A DNA stretch of 27,153 nt, taken from Saccoglossus kowalevskii. Its lineage: Eukaryota; Hemichordata; Enteropneusta; Harrimaniidae. Positions within the stretch are counted from its first letter, which is position 1, and each line of letters starts with the position of its first letter. Below are positions 9,542 to 18,220 of this stretch, piece after piece. Where the stretch lies: the NCBI RefSeq assembly GCF_000003605.2, contig NW_003109094.1:410214-437366 (forward strand). Reading direction: 5' to 3'. The position numbers and the translations under genes were made by a program. The notes below the pieces were generated by a model. The model saw only the letters and a list, made by a program, of their open reading frames with translations, did not search any database and was not told the DNA's origin.

Positions 9542-9796
9542 TCAAGGTAGTGGTTGTTCATCTGTTATTACAGTTTCTATAGTGATAGTCAGAGCAGTAG
9601 CTGTGAATGTTCTTACGGAGAGGTTTATAAAAGTGTAAGTTCTTTCGGATTCCACCTGATCAATTAAATCAGCCCATAGAGTCAATTCTATGGAACCAGT
9701 ATTATCAGCGACAGCTTGTTTGTCAATCATTCTACCACATACATTTTGCTTCTTCACTGCGCCAATTGACTTCAACACTATGGCTGTGATGGTAAC
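9542..9796 (-). pseudogene. RPA1-like OB-fold exon (single-strand DNA binding), probably Helitron-related
   Basis: After the acceptor ...ttttctag the frame reads VTITAIVLKSIG, then VADNTGSIELTLWADLI, then TYTFINLSVRTF. This is the OB-fold signature of replication protein A large-subunit-like proteins (aDxTGsixLTLW ... Y.f.nl.vR.F). It joins phase 0 to the upstream exon ending FTGFQP. Helitron transposons of plants and some animals carry RPA-like genes, and a Helitron remnant lies 1.9 kb further up on the same strand. The exon itself is open, but the gene is broken on both sides. Confidence 0.65.
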
Positions 9797-10560
9797 CTAG
9801 AAAATTAACACACATATAGTTATAAAAATGTTCACAAATTTGCATAATGGCAGTGTGTCAAAGCAGGCCCCAAGTGAAGTAATCATCAAATCAATTTCTC
9901 ATGGTATTGAAGTAATTTCAATATCAGTAAGATAGAAGACATTAACATTTCATTGTATTTGTATAACGTTTTTCTGACTAGAGATGCTAAAAAGTGCTGT
10001 CATGCGAGGTGAATTCAATATTCTTTTTATATTTACTGAACAATAAACATACAACCATAAGAAATATCTGTTTGAACTCATTTAATTCAAATAAAAATAA
10101 CTCTGGTGTACATCGATAGAAATTTGCAGCAATGGCCACCGCCAACAACCATTTTGGTCATAGGTCATAACAGATCATAACAGATATAGTACTCTCTGCC
10201 AAGAGAGGGCGCACTACTACAGTTACTATACATATGCAATATCATAACAGTAATAGACATTAAAGTACACAAACAGTAAGCACTACGAAGTTTCAACCCA
10301 TTTGAGCAAACAATTTGGTCGAGTATCAACAAAACATGCTGAAAGTTGTTAAATAGTATGCAAACGAATTTATTAAAATATGAACGGAATTGTATGGAAA
10401 TGAATGTAATTACGTCACAAAGTTTATGTGTACTAAATTTTAATTAATTTCCCAAGTAATTCTTGAGATATTGATGGGAAAATGCTGACACATCCACACG
10501 CACATCTGAATGTCATTATGCCCCTTTGTGCGCTGCACAGGGCAGCCAAAATGATTGTTT
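9797..10560. other. Intron of the RPA-like gene, no other gene seen
   Basis: The stretch lies between the matched donor at 10801-10800 and the acceptor at 9798-9797 on the minus strand. It contains a short phrase 'ccaagagagggcgcac' near 10199 that resembles a CTCF-type core, but no gene. Confidence 0.5.
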
Positions 10561-10720
10561 CAGTAACCCTAAATACGTAAGACACGCTCCCCTTTGCACG
10601 TGTTCTCTGTAACGCACGTGCTCACCCAGTTTTGGCAGACCCCCCGACTCGAGTTGTGCTGAAATGCAAATAAAACGCCATGCCCTTCCGCGATGTTCTA
10701 TTCTACACGGGCGCCGACAA
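10561..10720. promoter_or_regulatory. GC-richer patch with paired CACGTG E-boxes and an octamer
   Basis: In contrast to the AT-rich surroundings this patch has several CpGs. It carries two GCACGTG palindromic E-boxes at about 10597-10603 and 10615-10621, 18 bp apart, plus an ATGCAAAT octamer near 10663. It lies in the RPA-like intron. Such spacing is seen in regulatory DNA, but with only sequence at hand this is a candidate. Confidence 0.25.
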
Positions 10721-10801
10721 CCAATAATTGAAAATTAGAAAAAGGCCAATACATACATTATATAATATTTAGGAAATTCTCAATAAATGAAAAGTACTTA
10801 C

Positions 10802-11025
10802 AGGCTGAAAACCAGTAAACATTTCTGTTATTTCCATTATGTGATACTGTTTGACTTTTAGCCACGAATGGATCGCCTTGGAACTTGTAGGTCTGAAATG
10901 GCAGGGTTACTTCTTCCAGAAATCAGGTTGACTTTACCAAGTTTCACGGGACTTTTTGATTTCATCATCGATGCAAATTTGTCGTGCTTGTCCAGCGAAT
11001 AACATACTAACCGTTGATAAGTTTC
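10802..11025 (-). pseudogene. RPA1-like exon, 5' part, with frameshift
   Basis: The minus strand reads QRLVCYSLDKHDKF, then MMKSKSPVKLGKVNLISGR, then SDLQVPRRSI in one frame. It shifts frame near 10870 into HSWLKVKQYHIMEITEMFTG, then FQP, and ends at a perfect CCT|GTAAGT donor. 'RLVCxS...KH..F......KSPVKL' is typical of RPA-like proteins, just before the second OB fold. The splice to the 9542-9796 exon is in phase. The frameshift and the missing start mark it as a decayed copy. Confidence 0.5.
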
Positions 11026-11694
11026 TCATTCGGTTTGAATCGTACCATTGCAGGAGCGGTTGTTGTTAGTGGAACATTTATCAGGAGAGACACCATATAC
11101 CCATCGTCCGTTGGTCACTTGATGTTTGCTCTGATTCGTACTGCTTCTGATATCAGTAGCGCCGATTTAAATAATAATAAAAAAAATATATTCACTCTGG
11201 GCAATCCAAATCCAAAGCGAGGATCCATGTGGTCTCGTCGGAGACGTTCGGTAAATACTCGCGCAGTTCGAAACAGGGGGGGGGGTAATCATAAGATAGA
11301 TATTATTCTTAAATGCAAAGAGGCATTATAACTATTCATAAAATCTGGGTTATAAATTTGTTATAAAAAATGCTCAACCATTCCAATTTTGTAAATGCCT
11401 TCATTAACAGCACAACAAATTATAAAAAAAAATGTCATGACATTTTACATGGGGTTCAAAAACAAAAACCAAATGGTTAGAGGTTGGGTGATATTTGGAT
11501 CTTGTTGCCACTATTCTTTTCCAGAAAAGTTAAAGACGAATTTGCTTGAGAAGGGATTGTTCTTCAGAGATAAACCAAGTGATGCGATAATTTTTAGGAG
11601 ATATCTAGGGTGATATTCTTCACCATTGCCAGATATGATCATTGTCTTGAGTAAATAAACTATTCAAGACTCAATCACTCAATGATTCAGATTA
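11026..11694. other. No supportable gene; poly-G tract
   Basis: A 105-codon plus-strand frame (11014-11331) has no recognisable domain and runs into a run of ten or more G near 11276-11286, so I do not call it. Some minus-strand text may be further Helitron decay but cannot be supported. Confidence 0.4.
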
Positions 11695-12975
11695 GTCTTT
11701 TCAAAAAAAAAATAAGAAGCTTATGTATGACACTATGTATGCTGCACATGCATATGGATCTAGCACAAACTTGATCTTGATTAGCATCTCACACTGACAG
11801 GAATGGTTTCATTTAAGCATTGACCCTAATGTCTAATTGATTTCTTTTTAGAAATATTTGTGGTACATATAATGATGTTCCGATTGCTTTGAAATACTAC
11901 TCCTCTGTAATAGCAAGCTTTGTCAGGAAATCACTAAAAGACATAGCTATACCATCTTCTACATGTTCTAATTTTTTTAAAATTTTCAAGTATATATCCT
12001 TTAATTTCTTCACTTTCAAATGGTGTAATTGGATAATCAAACCTACAAATTGGCTTACCACATTTGCGACAAGTTTTTGAGTGCCTATGAGTCTAACTTT
12101 ACTGTTAGATGTAGTTGTCAATGAAATCAGTTATTTCTGAATCTTCACATTTTCCATATACTGGAGTATTCCTTAACCCAGACAATCATGTGTATATGTG
12201 CGGATCCCCTTTGCTGCAACTCAACACGGTAGAAGAAAATCACTTTATGGGTTATGATAACACTTCAAGACTTCCATAGACTTTTGAACTCGGTTATCAA
12301 AGTAGCGATCACAAGTAATTGGGTCAGTCTGCAGTAGTCTGCAGTAACCAAATGCAGAATCCTTTAAAAGATCAGTTTCAACAAAATTGTCATCATCATC
12401 TTCAGTATTGTTTTCCCCATTTATCTGCCTAGCCTTTTTTTCATCATCAGACTTGTCACAGTTGGCATTAAGGAGTTCTTCTAAAGTAATGTCAGATGTT
12501 GCCACTCATCCATGTATTGTCAATATTAGTATTAGCCTCCGTATGCATCAACCATCTGAGAGCATCTGGCACTTTCTTCGGTTTTTCTTCAGTTTCATAG
12601 CGACAGTTTCATTTTCAGACATTTGTCCAAAGAGTGTATTTATTGTTGGAACAATATCACAAGGAACGTTTACAATATTGCCAAGTATTGATTTCTGACC
12701 TTCAAGGGGTAGCTCTCGAATTTGCATAAATGGTATCCTTACGGCTATTAATCTATCTTGAAGTGGATACACATTTATTTAGCAACTGATTATCGTGGCA
12801 TTTTCCCTTTCTTCAAATCATCATCCACTGATATAAATCCTGCAAAATGTACACTTAGAAGTACAGATAAACTGTCAGACGTTATTACAGATTTATCTAT
12901 CTTGTGACAAGACAAGTTGTAGAGAGCACAGAGATTTATTGGACAGTTACAATTAAACAGTTTCGTTGTAAACAT
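11695..12975 (-). mobile_element. Decayed Helitron (Rep/HUH region), minus strand
   Basis: Successive pieces of a Helitron Rep-helicase appear in the right order but in different frames: LKKGKMPR; PLQDRLIAVRIPFMQIREL (12760-12704; DUF6570-like); DPITCDRYFDNRVQKSMEVL (12316-12257); the HUH site FFYRVELQQRGSAHIHMIVW with HIH at 12198-12190; APVYG-like NTPVYGKCEDSEITDFIDNY; HSKTCRKCGKPICRFDYP (about 12085-12032); and FVLDPYACAAYIVSYI (about 11770-11722). Helitrons move by rolling-circle replication using the HUH nuclease and a 5'-3' helicase. Stops and frameshifts between every block show that it is dead. No helicase domain or 3' hairpin/CTRR end was located. Confidence 0.85.
12190..12255 (-). 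pseudogene. Helitron HUH endonuclease motif
   Basis: The frame VIFFYRVELQQRGSAHIH is the Helitron Rep motif around the two metal-binding histidines (H-I-H). The catalytic chemistry of this family is nicking and rejoining of one DNA strand through tyrosines further downstream, which here are lost in shifted frames. It lies immediately beyond the DPITC block and is separated from it by only a short gap. Confidence 0.85.
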
Positions 12976-13004
12976 TTGTTAATTTTACCTTGGCTAGGGC
13001 AGAA

Positions 13005-13046
13005 GCTCTCGCAATAGACGATAAATCCTTTCTTCCTATCTTGTGA
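13005..13046 (-). pseudogene. Possible N-terminal exon piece of the Helitron
   Basis: After ttcacaag the minus strand reads IGRKDLSSIARASALAK to a GTAAAA donor-like site. Basic/alanine-rich text of this type often starts Helitron proteins, and the piece lies directly upstream of the other Helitron blocks. The evidence is weak because of its short length. Confidence 0.2.
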
Positions 13047-13668
13047 AAAATAAAAGTTCACTGACTATAATTGCTACACTCTAATGTTTTTATGGGAGAC
13101 ATGATCATATAAAATGTATCGAATTTCAGTTTATTTGAATCAATGCATTTTGGCAAACTACATTTATAACTTGCAATAAATATATTTATTTCTAATAAAA
13201 CTGACCAATATATAATTAATGACAATTTTGGCGATTGATAGTGATGATAGTGTTGCCAACTCGTTTTTCTGTAAACCCATTGTCAGTGTCAGCACCTTAA
13301 GTACAGACAAACTAAAAATTCCAGTACACTGGAAACACGAAATCCCTCCCTGCTGAAGATTGCGGGAATTTGAAATATTGACTTGTCAGACACAAAATAC
13401 AAGAATACATGTAGCTACAGTATGAAAACAAATGGCGAATCGAGTAAAATAAAATAAATATTTATACAACTACTGTGTTAACGCACTACAAAAACGTAGC
13501 CATTTTCAAAGCGGTCACGGGTTCACCCGACTGATTTCGTCCCCAGTCTTTGTTTATTTCCGTGTTTTTTAGTAGAGTTGATTACATAGCACAATCACAA
13601 CCATCGGAACTGTGTTCATTTTAATCAAGCCTATTTAGTTTCGCTAACGGCACCGCTGGAAAATACAC
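13047..13668. other. No gene seen
   Basis: AT-rich until about 13490, then somewhat richer in CpG up to the next block. It could hold a promoter for plus-strand exons, but no specific element can be named. Confidence 0.4.
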
Positions 13669-14129
13669 ATGGATGTTACAGACACAAACAAACTTGGCAA
13701 CTCCTGTTTTTATGTAGCACATTCGGACTCGGTCAGTGTTGCGTTAATTGCATCGCGCCGACTCCGTTTTATTTCGTTGCCCGGTGAAAATGTTATTGGC
13801 ACGAATCAATTTGGTCATTTTGTCATTTGTGGATCGGTTTTCATTGCAAAACTCGCAACAACATAGTAACAAAAGTTCAATGTTCACAAGGACTAGTCAT
13901 ACGAGTTCTACTCGTGACGTTAATTATGATGCTGTTCATGAACATAGGTCCACATTTGATTCCCTACCACATGGTCTTATTACCACCACTATATAGTGTT
14001 TCCAAAGGTGTTACATGTAGTAGAGGTCATATTGCATCATACGTTAAGCCTCATATAGACGACTGGTTGTTTAGTCATGTTTATCTCATATCACTCAACA
14101 AAGGCATCCAAAAAAGATGCACACTTTAA
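13669..14129 (+). other. Open, exon-like block of unknown meaning (possible 5' exon)
   Basis: All three plus frames are unusually open here: 13669-13866, 13748-13996 and 13827-14129. One frame has an internal Met at 13790 followed by LLARINLVILSFVDRF, which could be a weak signal peptide. Another has a hydrophobic run LVIRVLLVTLIMMLFMNIG. Base composition is closer to coding than the flanks. It is 1.2 kb upstream of the VioB-like block on the same strand and could be part of its missing 5' end, but I find no family motif (for example the F-P-x-x-H-F-x-G start of VioB/RebD), so no function is claimed. Confidence 0.2.
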
Positions 14130-15344
14130 TACCCCGGGTATTACATATGTCACCACCGGGGAATTTAATTTGGATTATTTGGGAATAAAGCTGGACACAG
14201 CAATGCGTCTAATGATATCTATCTGGAATACTGGAATGAAGTAGACGCTAGTCACTCATAGTATATTAGATATAAACAATACAAAATAAATTGTAAATAA
14301 CTTCCCTTTTTCAGAATTTACTGATAACACTTTCTAATTTACAGATATTGGAAAGCATATTACAGTTATCTCATTAAAAATGTATTCATTATTTCTACTT
14401 ATTTCTACATCTAACACTATTTTATTTAAGTTCAAAATATTTTGTGTGTGAATTTTATAAATTTCTTAATATACATGTACCATAATCGAACTTAGTCAAT
14501 TGCACAAACTGATATAATATGCCTAAAGGAAATTTGATAAAACTGTTTGAGCTATTATAACCAAAACAATAGTGGTACATAATTGTCAACGAAAAACAAC
14601 AAGCACAACAGACATTGTCATTAATCTATAATGATATGAACAATGTAATAATAATAAAAACAACGAACTAATACTTTAGTTCCATAATAAGAATTTATCT
14701 CATGAAATAGTTAAAGTAAGATGGTAAGGACACTATTTGTAGTTAATGGTCTATTTTGAATTGAGGTTTCAGTAAATGTCTGAGGTCTGCAGGTCCGAGA
14801 ATGTTTAACTCAGAACCCCAAATGACATTAAACAGTTAGACAAATATTAACAATGTATATACCTTGAATTTACTCTTTAATTTACTTTTAGATGATTTAA
14901 ATAAAAGGCCAATTAGATGTAGAATAGCAGGTAATTCATCTACATATCATAGTAAACTAGATGTTGTTTTCAACAGCAAGCCACCTTCTTAGCTTATTCG
15001 CTACTATGACTTTTATTCACCAAATCTTTCCACACTTTAGATTACATCTGCTTTTGAAGTTTATTCAATTAATTCTATAACGAATTATTATTATGAGTTA
15101 CTGCTAATTGTTTACTGCGATCCAATAAGGAGATTTCCATCAGAATTGTATATATGGTTAATCATAGATTCCCTACCCTATGCTATACCCTTAATATGTT
15201 TAATATTTTTTAAAGATGCATTTCAATGTTACCATTTTTTACATGCGAGTACTATGTAGGTTTTTACTTTAATTCAGCATTGTAATCTAATGGATATTCT
15301 CTACATCATTTTATATTCAATATATATAATTACATATTAATACA
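14130..15344. other. AT-rich, probable intron before the VioB-like exon
   Basis: No open frame, repeat or RNA gene is visible. The stretch ends in a run typical of a 3' splice region (tattaatacag at 15335-15345, then cttttttataacag at 15354-15367). If the upstream exons exist they lie here or further left. Confidence 0.45.
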
Positions 15345-15348
15345 GACA

Positions 15349-18000
15349 ATGATCTTTTTTATAACAGGTAACTACAACCGACCTAATGCCAAGCTTGCTG
15401 GGTTGGATCCTGCATACATGGTGTCGGGTATTTATGGCATGTATCTTACAATACCACACGTATTCACTGCACGATTTTTGGAGGAATCATACAAAGACAA
15501 AATCAATAAAGCATCAGAAAGACAACGTGTTGAGGCTTCGGGGGCAGTTTTCCACTCAATGCTGGTAGACTTGAAATGGGATAAGAATGTTCACAAATAT
15601 CGTATTGTTGAAGAGATGAAGAACATTACTTTCAAATATCCACAACCAAATGTTTTATCTATCAAAATAATAATGGACTACTATGAAATGGGCAATACAG
15701 ACTTTGGTAATTTTACACAAGGGCGTATCACTGGAACTATTGGTGTTGCAGGTCCAGCTGAACCATTTCATTCTCTACGTCATCGCGAACTGCGGACACA
15801 TGACATTCCTACACTGAAAGCGTCATTCCGAGTTTTTCCAAAACGTCGTCAAATATTATTAGATGTTGGCAATAGCCTTATCCATACTTTTGGAGTCCCA
15901 GACGTAGCTATAAATAAACGATTACAAGTTGCATATCCCCTGATCATGAATTCGACTTCGTACGATTGTACTACCAACGTCACAGTATTGGGATATATCC
16001 CGTATGAACGCGATCAGTGGTATAGGTTGTCAGCCGGAATCGTACAGATTCCAACGTACGGTAAATTGAGCAGAGAACAGATTGGACACGTACAAGAGAG
16101 ACCATTATTGATTCGACGAATTGATCCTGAGACTAATGAATGTATAAACATAGGATTACAAGAAGCATTTCATGGTACAACAATTGGCATTATGGGCGAT
16201 ACATTATTTCGTATTAATCCTGAAGAAAGTTTCCAAGTAATAGTATTTGCATCACGATTTGGTGAGCCTCTTGAGAACTTACAAGTTACAATTAAACCAG
16301 GAACCAAAAGTCGATATGCCACTGACTGTGGTGGTACAAGCTATCCATTCAATGAACCAGACACAGCAGTAAATTACACACATTCCAATGTTACAGACAC
16401 GACCGGTATTGCCATTTTCGAGTTTAATAGCAGTGATCCAGGTTCTCCAAGACCAATTGATGGCCAAATGTACATTTATGATGTTGAAAATGAATTTAAT
16501 GGTATCACTCTCAATATTCGAGTTCGAATATTGCTTTATTCTTTATACAAAGTGTCAAAAGGTGGTCCAACGTGGAACCAAGATATATACCCAATATTCC
16601 AAATGTATGCCAATATGTTCCCTTGTATGGCTGATATTATCAACCTAGCATCATATGAGGATGTAACAAAGAAAACAGAAATGTTGAAAACCACCATGAG
16701 TTTACCCATCACGGACCCATCATATATGCCTGCGACTCGAGATCTTTCAAGGAGTAAACAAGAGGCTATTCTAAAGTGGCTAGATAAACCTAAGCGGGGC
16801 TCACCTCCTCTGGCAACATTAGAAGAGTTACATGGATATTTACAAACTGCATTAGAACTGGAACTTTCCACAATTCCACCTTACCTCAGTGCATTTTTTT
16901 CACTTCACAAAGGTTATAATAGTGACGTAATTAATATTTTAAAACGTGTTGTCATGGAAGAAATGCTTCATATGACGCTTGTAGCAAATATACTCAGTAG
17001 TATATGTGGATCTCCGAGTTTAAATAATAGTGCTGTAATCCCACGTTATCCAACGACAATGCCAGGAAATGTACATCCAGACCTTACAATATCCCTTCAA
17101 AAGTTTTCACTCGGTCTAGTGGAAGACGTCTTTCTCAAAATTGAGGAACCGGATGATTCATTGCCATTAACGTTTCGACAAACTGTACTTTATACAAATG
17201 AATCAACTGAAGATGCTGAGTATCTACATCCAAATTACAATACCATTGGACAGTTTTATTATCAGAATGTATGGAAATCCCTAAAATATCTTGACAGTAC
17301 TAAGGACGATCTATTTGCATGTGCTGATGCAAATAAACAAGTCACTGAAAAACATTGGTATAGTCATGTTGTTGACAAACCGTTTGCAGTGATGAATCTC
17401 AGCGATGCATGGAGAGCAATACAATTAATAACAGAACAAGGTGAAGGGAGTTCGCCAACACAACCTTATGATTCCCAAGGAGAACTATCGCATTATTACA
17501 GATTCATGGAAATTGTTATGGGGTATAAGCTTGTTCTTCATGAACCTACAATGGAAAAGTTTGTTAAAGAAGATATGGGCGATACTTGTCATCACAGTTA
17601 CTCGAAAAATGTCAACAAAAGATCAACATGTAGAGATGATGATTGCCAGAGAATAGAATCGATAAAGAAATGTGATGTGCCATTCTATTTTACTGGTGAG
17701 AGGGTACCATTTTACGAGAATGAAGTATGGCCAACAGTTACCAATCCTTCAAGTGCGATGTACAATGTTGATTCAAGAGTACGATACGTCTCCGATAGAT
17801 TCAACCAAGAGTATTCAAACCTTCTACGGTGTCTCCATGAAACATTCAATGGAAAGCAAGATTATATAATCGGATGTATGTCTATGATGTCGTATTTGTT
17901 ACAACTTGGCAAAGAGTTAGTAAAAATGCCAATCGATCTCAATGGAATCCAGCATGCTGCACCAACCTTTGAATACATTGACATCAATTATAACTCGTAA
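15349..18000 (+). CDS. VioB/RebD/StaD-like protein with ferritin-like domain (large 3' exon)
   Basis: The product resembles bacterial VioB (violacein) and RebD/StaD (rebeccamycin, staurosporine), which couple two indole-3-pyruvate imines in bis-indole pigment synthesis. Residues 1-390 match the N-terminal beta-rich part. WNQDIYPIFQMYANMFP and SYMPATRDLS (458-467) form the link. The ferritin-like domain (PF12902 type) starts near 491 with ALELELSTIPPYL (E503, E505), then EEMLHM (E537, E538, H541), ITEQGEG (694-700) and HYYRFMEI (H715, E721), which are the positions of iron ligands. The end has HAAPTFEY. The family is about 1000 residues, so 100-150 N-terminal residues are missing. The first ATG is probably intronic: acceptors end at 15345 and, better, 15367, giving an exon from 15368. 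No stop, frameshift or intron interrupts the frame. The animal substrate is unknown. Confidence 0.88.
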   Translation: MIFFITGNYNRPNAKLAGLDPAYMVSGIYGMYLTIPHVFTARFLEESYKDKINKASERQRVEASGAVFHSMLVDLKWDKNVHKYRIVEEMKNITFKYPQPNVLSIKIIMDYYEMGNTDFGNFTQGRITGTIGVAGPAEPFHSLRHRELRTHDIPTLKASFRVFPKRRQILLDVGNSLIHTFGVPDVAINKRLQVAYPLIMNSTSYDCTTNVTVLGYIPYERDQWYRLSAGIVQIPTYGKLSREQIGHVQERPLLIRRIDPETNECINIGLQEAFHGTTIGIMGDTLFRINPEESFQVIVFASRFGEPLENLQVTIKPGTKSRYATDCGGTSYPFNEPDTAVNYTHSNVTDTTGIAIFEFNSSDPGSPRPIDGQMYIYDVENEFNGITLNIRVRILLYSLYKVSKGGPTWNQDIYPIFQMYANMFPCMADIINLASYEDVTKKTEMLKTTMSLPITDPSYMPATRDLSRSKQEAILKWLDKPKRGSPPLATLEELHGYLQTALELELSTIPPYLSAFFSLHKGYNSDVINILKRVVMEEMLHMTLVANILSSICGSPSLNNSAVIPRYPTTMPGNVHPDLTISLQKFSLGLVEDVFLKIEEPDDSLPLTFRQTVLYTNESTEDAEYLHPNYNTIGQFYYQNVWKSLKYLDSTKDDLFACADANKQVTEKHWYSHVVDKPFAVMNLSDAWRAIQLITEQGEGSSPTQPYDSQGELSHYYRFMEIVMGYKLVLHEPTMEKFVKEDMGDTCHHSYSKNVNKRSTCRDDDCQRIESIKKCDVPFYFTGERVPFYENEVWPTVTNPSSAMYNVDSRVRYVSDRFNQEYSNLLRCLHETFNGKQDYIIGCMSMMSYLLQLGKELVKMPIDLNGIQHAAPTFEYIDINYNS
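15354..15367 (+). promoter_or_regulatory. Probable 3' splice site opening the VioB-like exon
   Basis: The stretch cttttttataacag is a pyrimidine run followed by AG. Splicing here would start the exon at 15368 with two bases of a Gly codon (…G-N-Y-N-R-P) and would discard the apparent start M-I-F-F-I-T. A second AG lies at 15344-15345. Homologues begin well upstream of this point, which favours splicing over a true ATG start. Confidence 0.55.
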
Positions 18001-18050
18001 AACAACCATTATTAACTAAAGGGCAGTGTTCGTTGCACCGGGTCTTTTTC
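18001..18050 (+). other. Start of 3' untranslated region of the VioB-like gene
   Basis: The TAA at 17998-18000 is followed by noncoding AT-rich DNA. Possible AATAAA polyadenylation signals lie at about 18249 and 18353, beyond the repeat copy, so the repeat would be part of the transcript's 3' UTR if either is used. Confidence 0.4.
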
Positions 18051-18220
18051 GTAACCGACCGTTACGTTAACGGTACACGGCGTATTCTTGTGCTCTTCTA
18101 CGTCATGTACGTGCATCACGTTTATTTCACGTTGTCCTGAAACTATGCGGGCTTTAAATTTATCCGTACACGGTGTGCAATTTTCAACATAACAGTTTAC
18201 AATTTGAAATTAGAATTAGG
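18051..18220 (+). repeat. Direct repeat copy A (~170 bp)
   Basis: This begins gtaaccgaccgttacgttaa and matches, with about 15-20% differences and one gap, the block at 20491-20676. Shared phrases are acgttaacggtacacggcgt, tcttctacgtcatgtacgtg, ttgtcctgaaactatg and ttcaacataac. No coding frame is conserved between the copies, so this looks like a dispersed repetitive element. Confidence 0.8.

Noticed and set aside
11014-11331. 105-codon plus-strand ORF
   Set aside because: No recognisable domain. It overlaps the start of the decayed RPA-like exon and runs into a poly-G tract.
16279-16871. Minus-strand ORFs inside the VioB-like exon
   Set aside because: They are shadows of the long plus-strand frame, with no family match.
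15349-18000. Bacterial contamination as the explanation for the VioB-like gene
   Set aside because: The exon is AT-rich like its flanks, lacks a ribosome-binding site and neighbouring bacterial genes, and is opened by a splice acceptor. It is kept as a refutable alternative rather than preferred.
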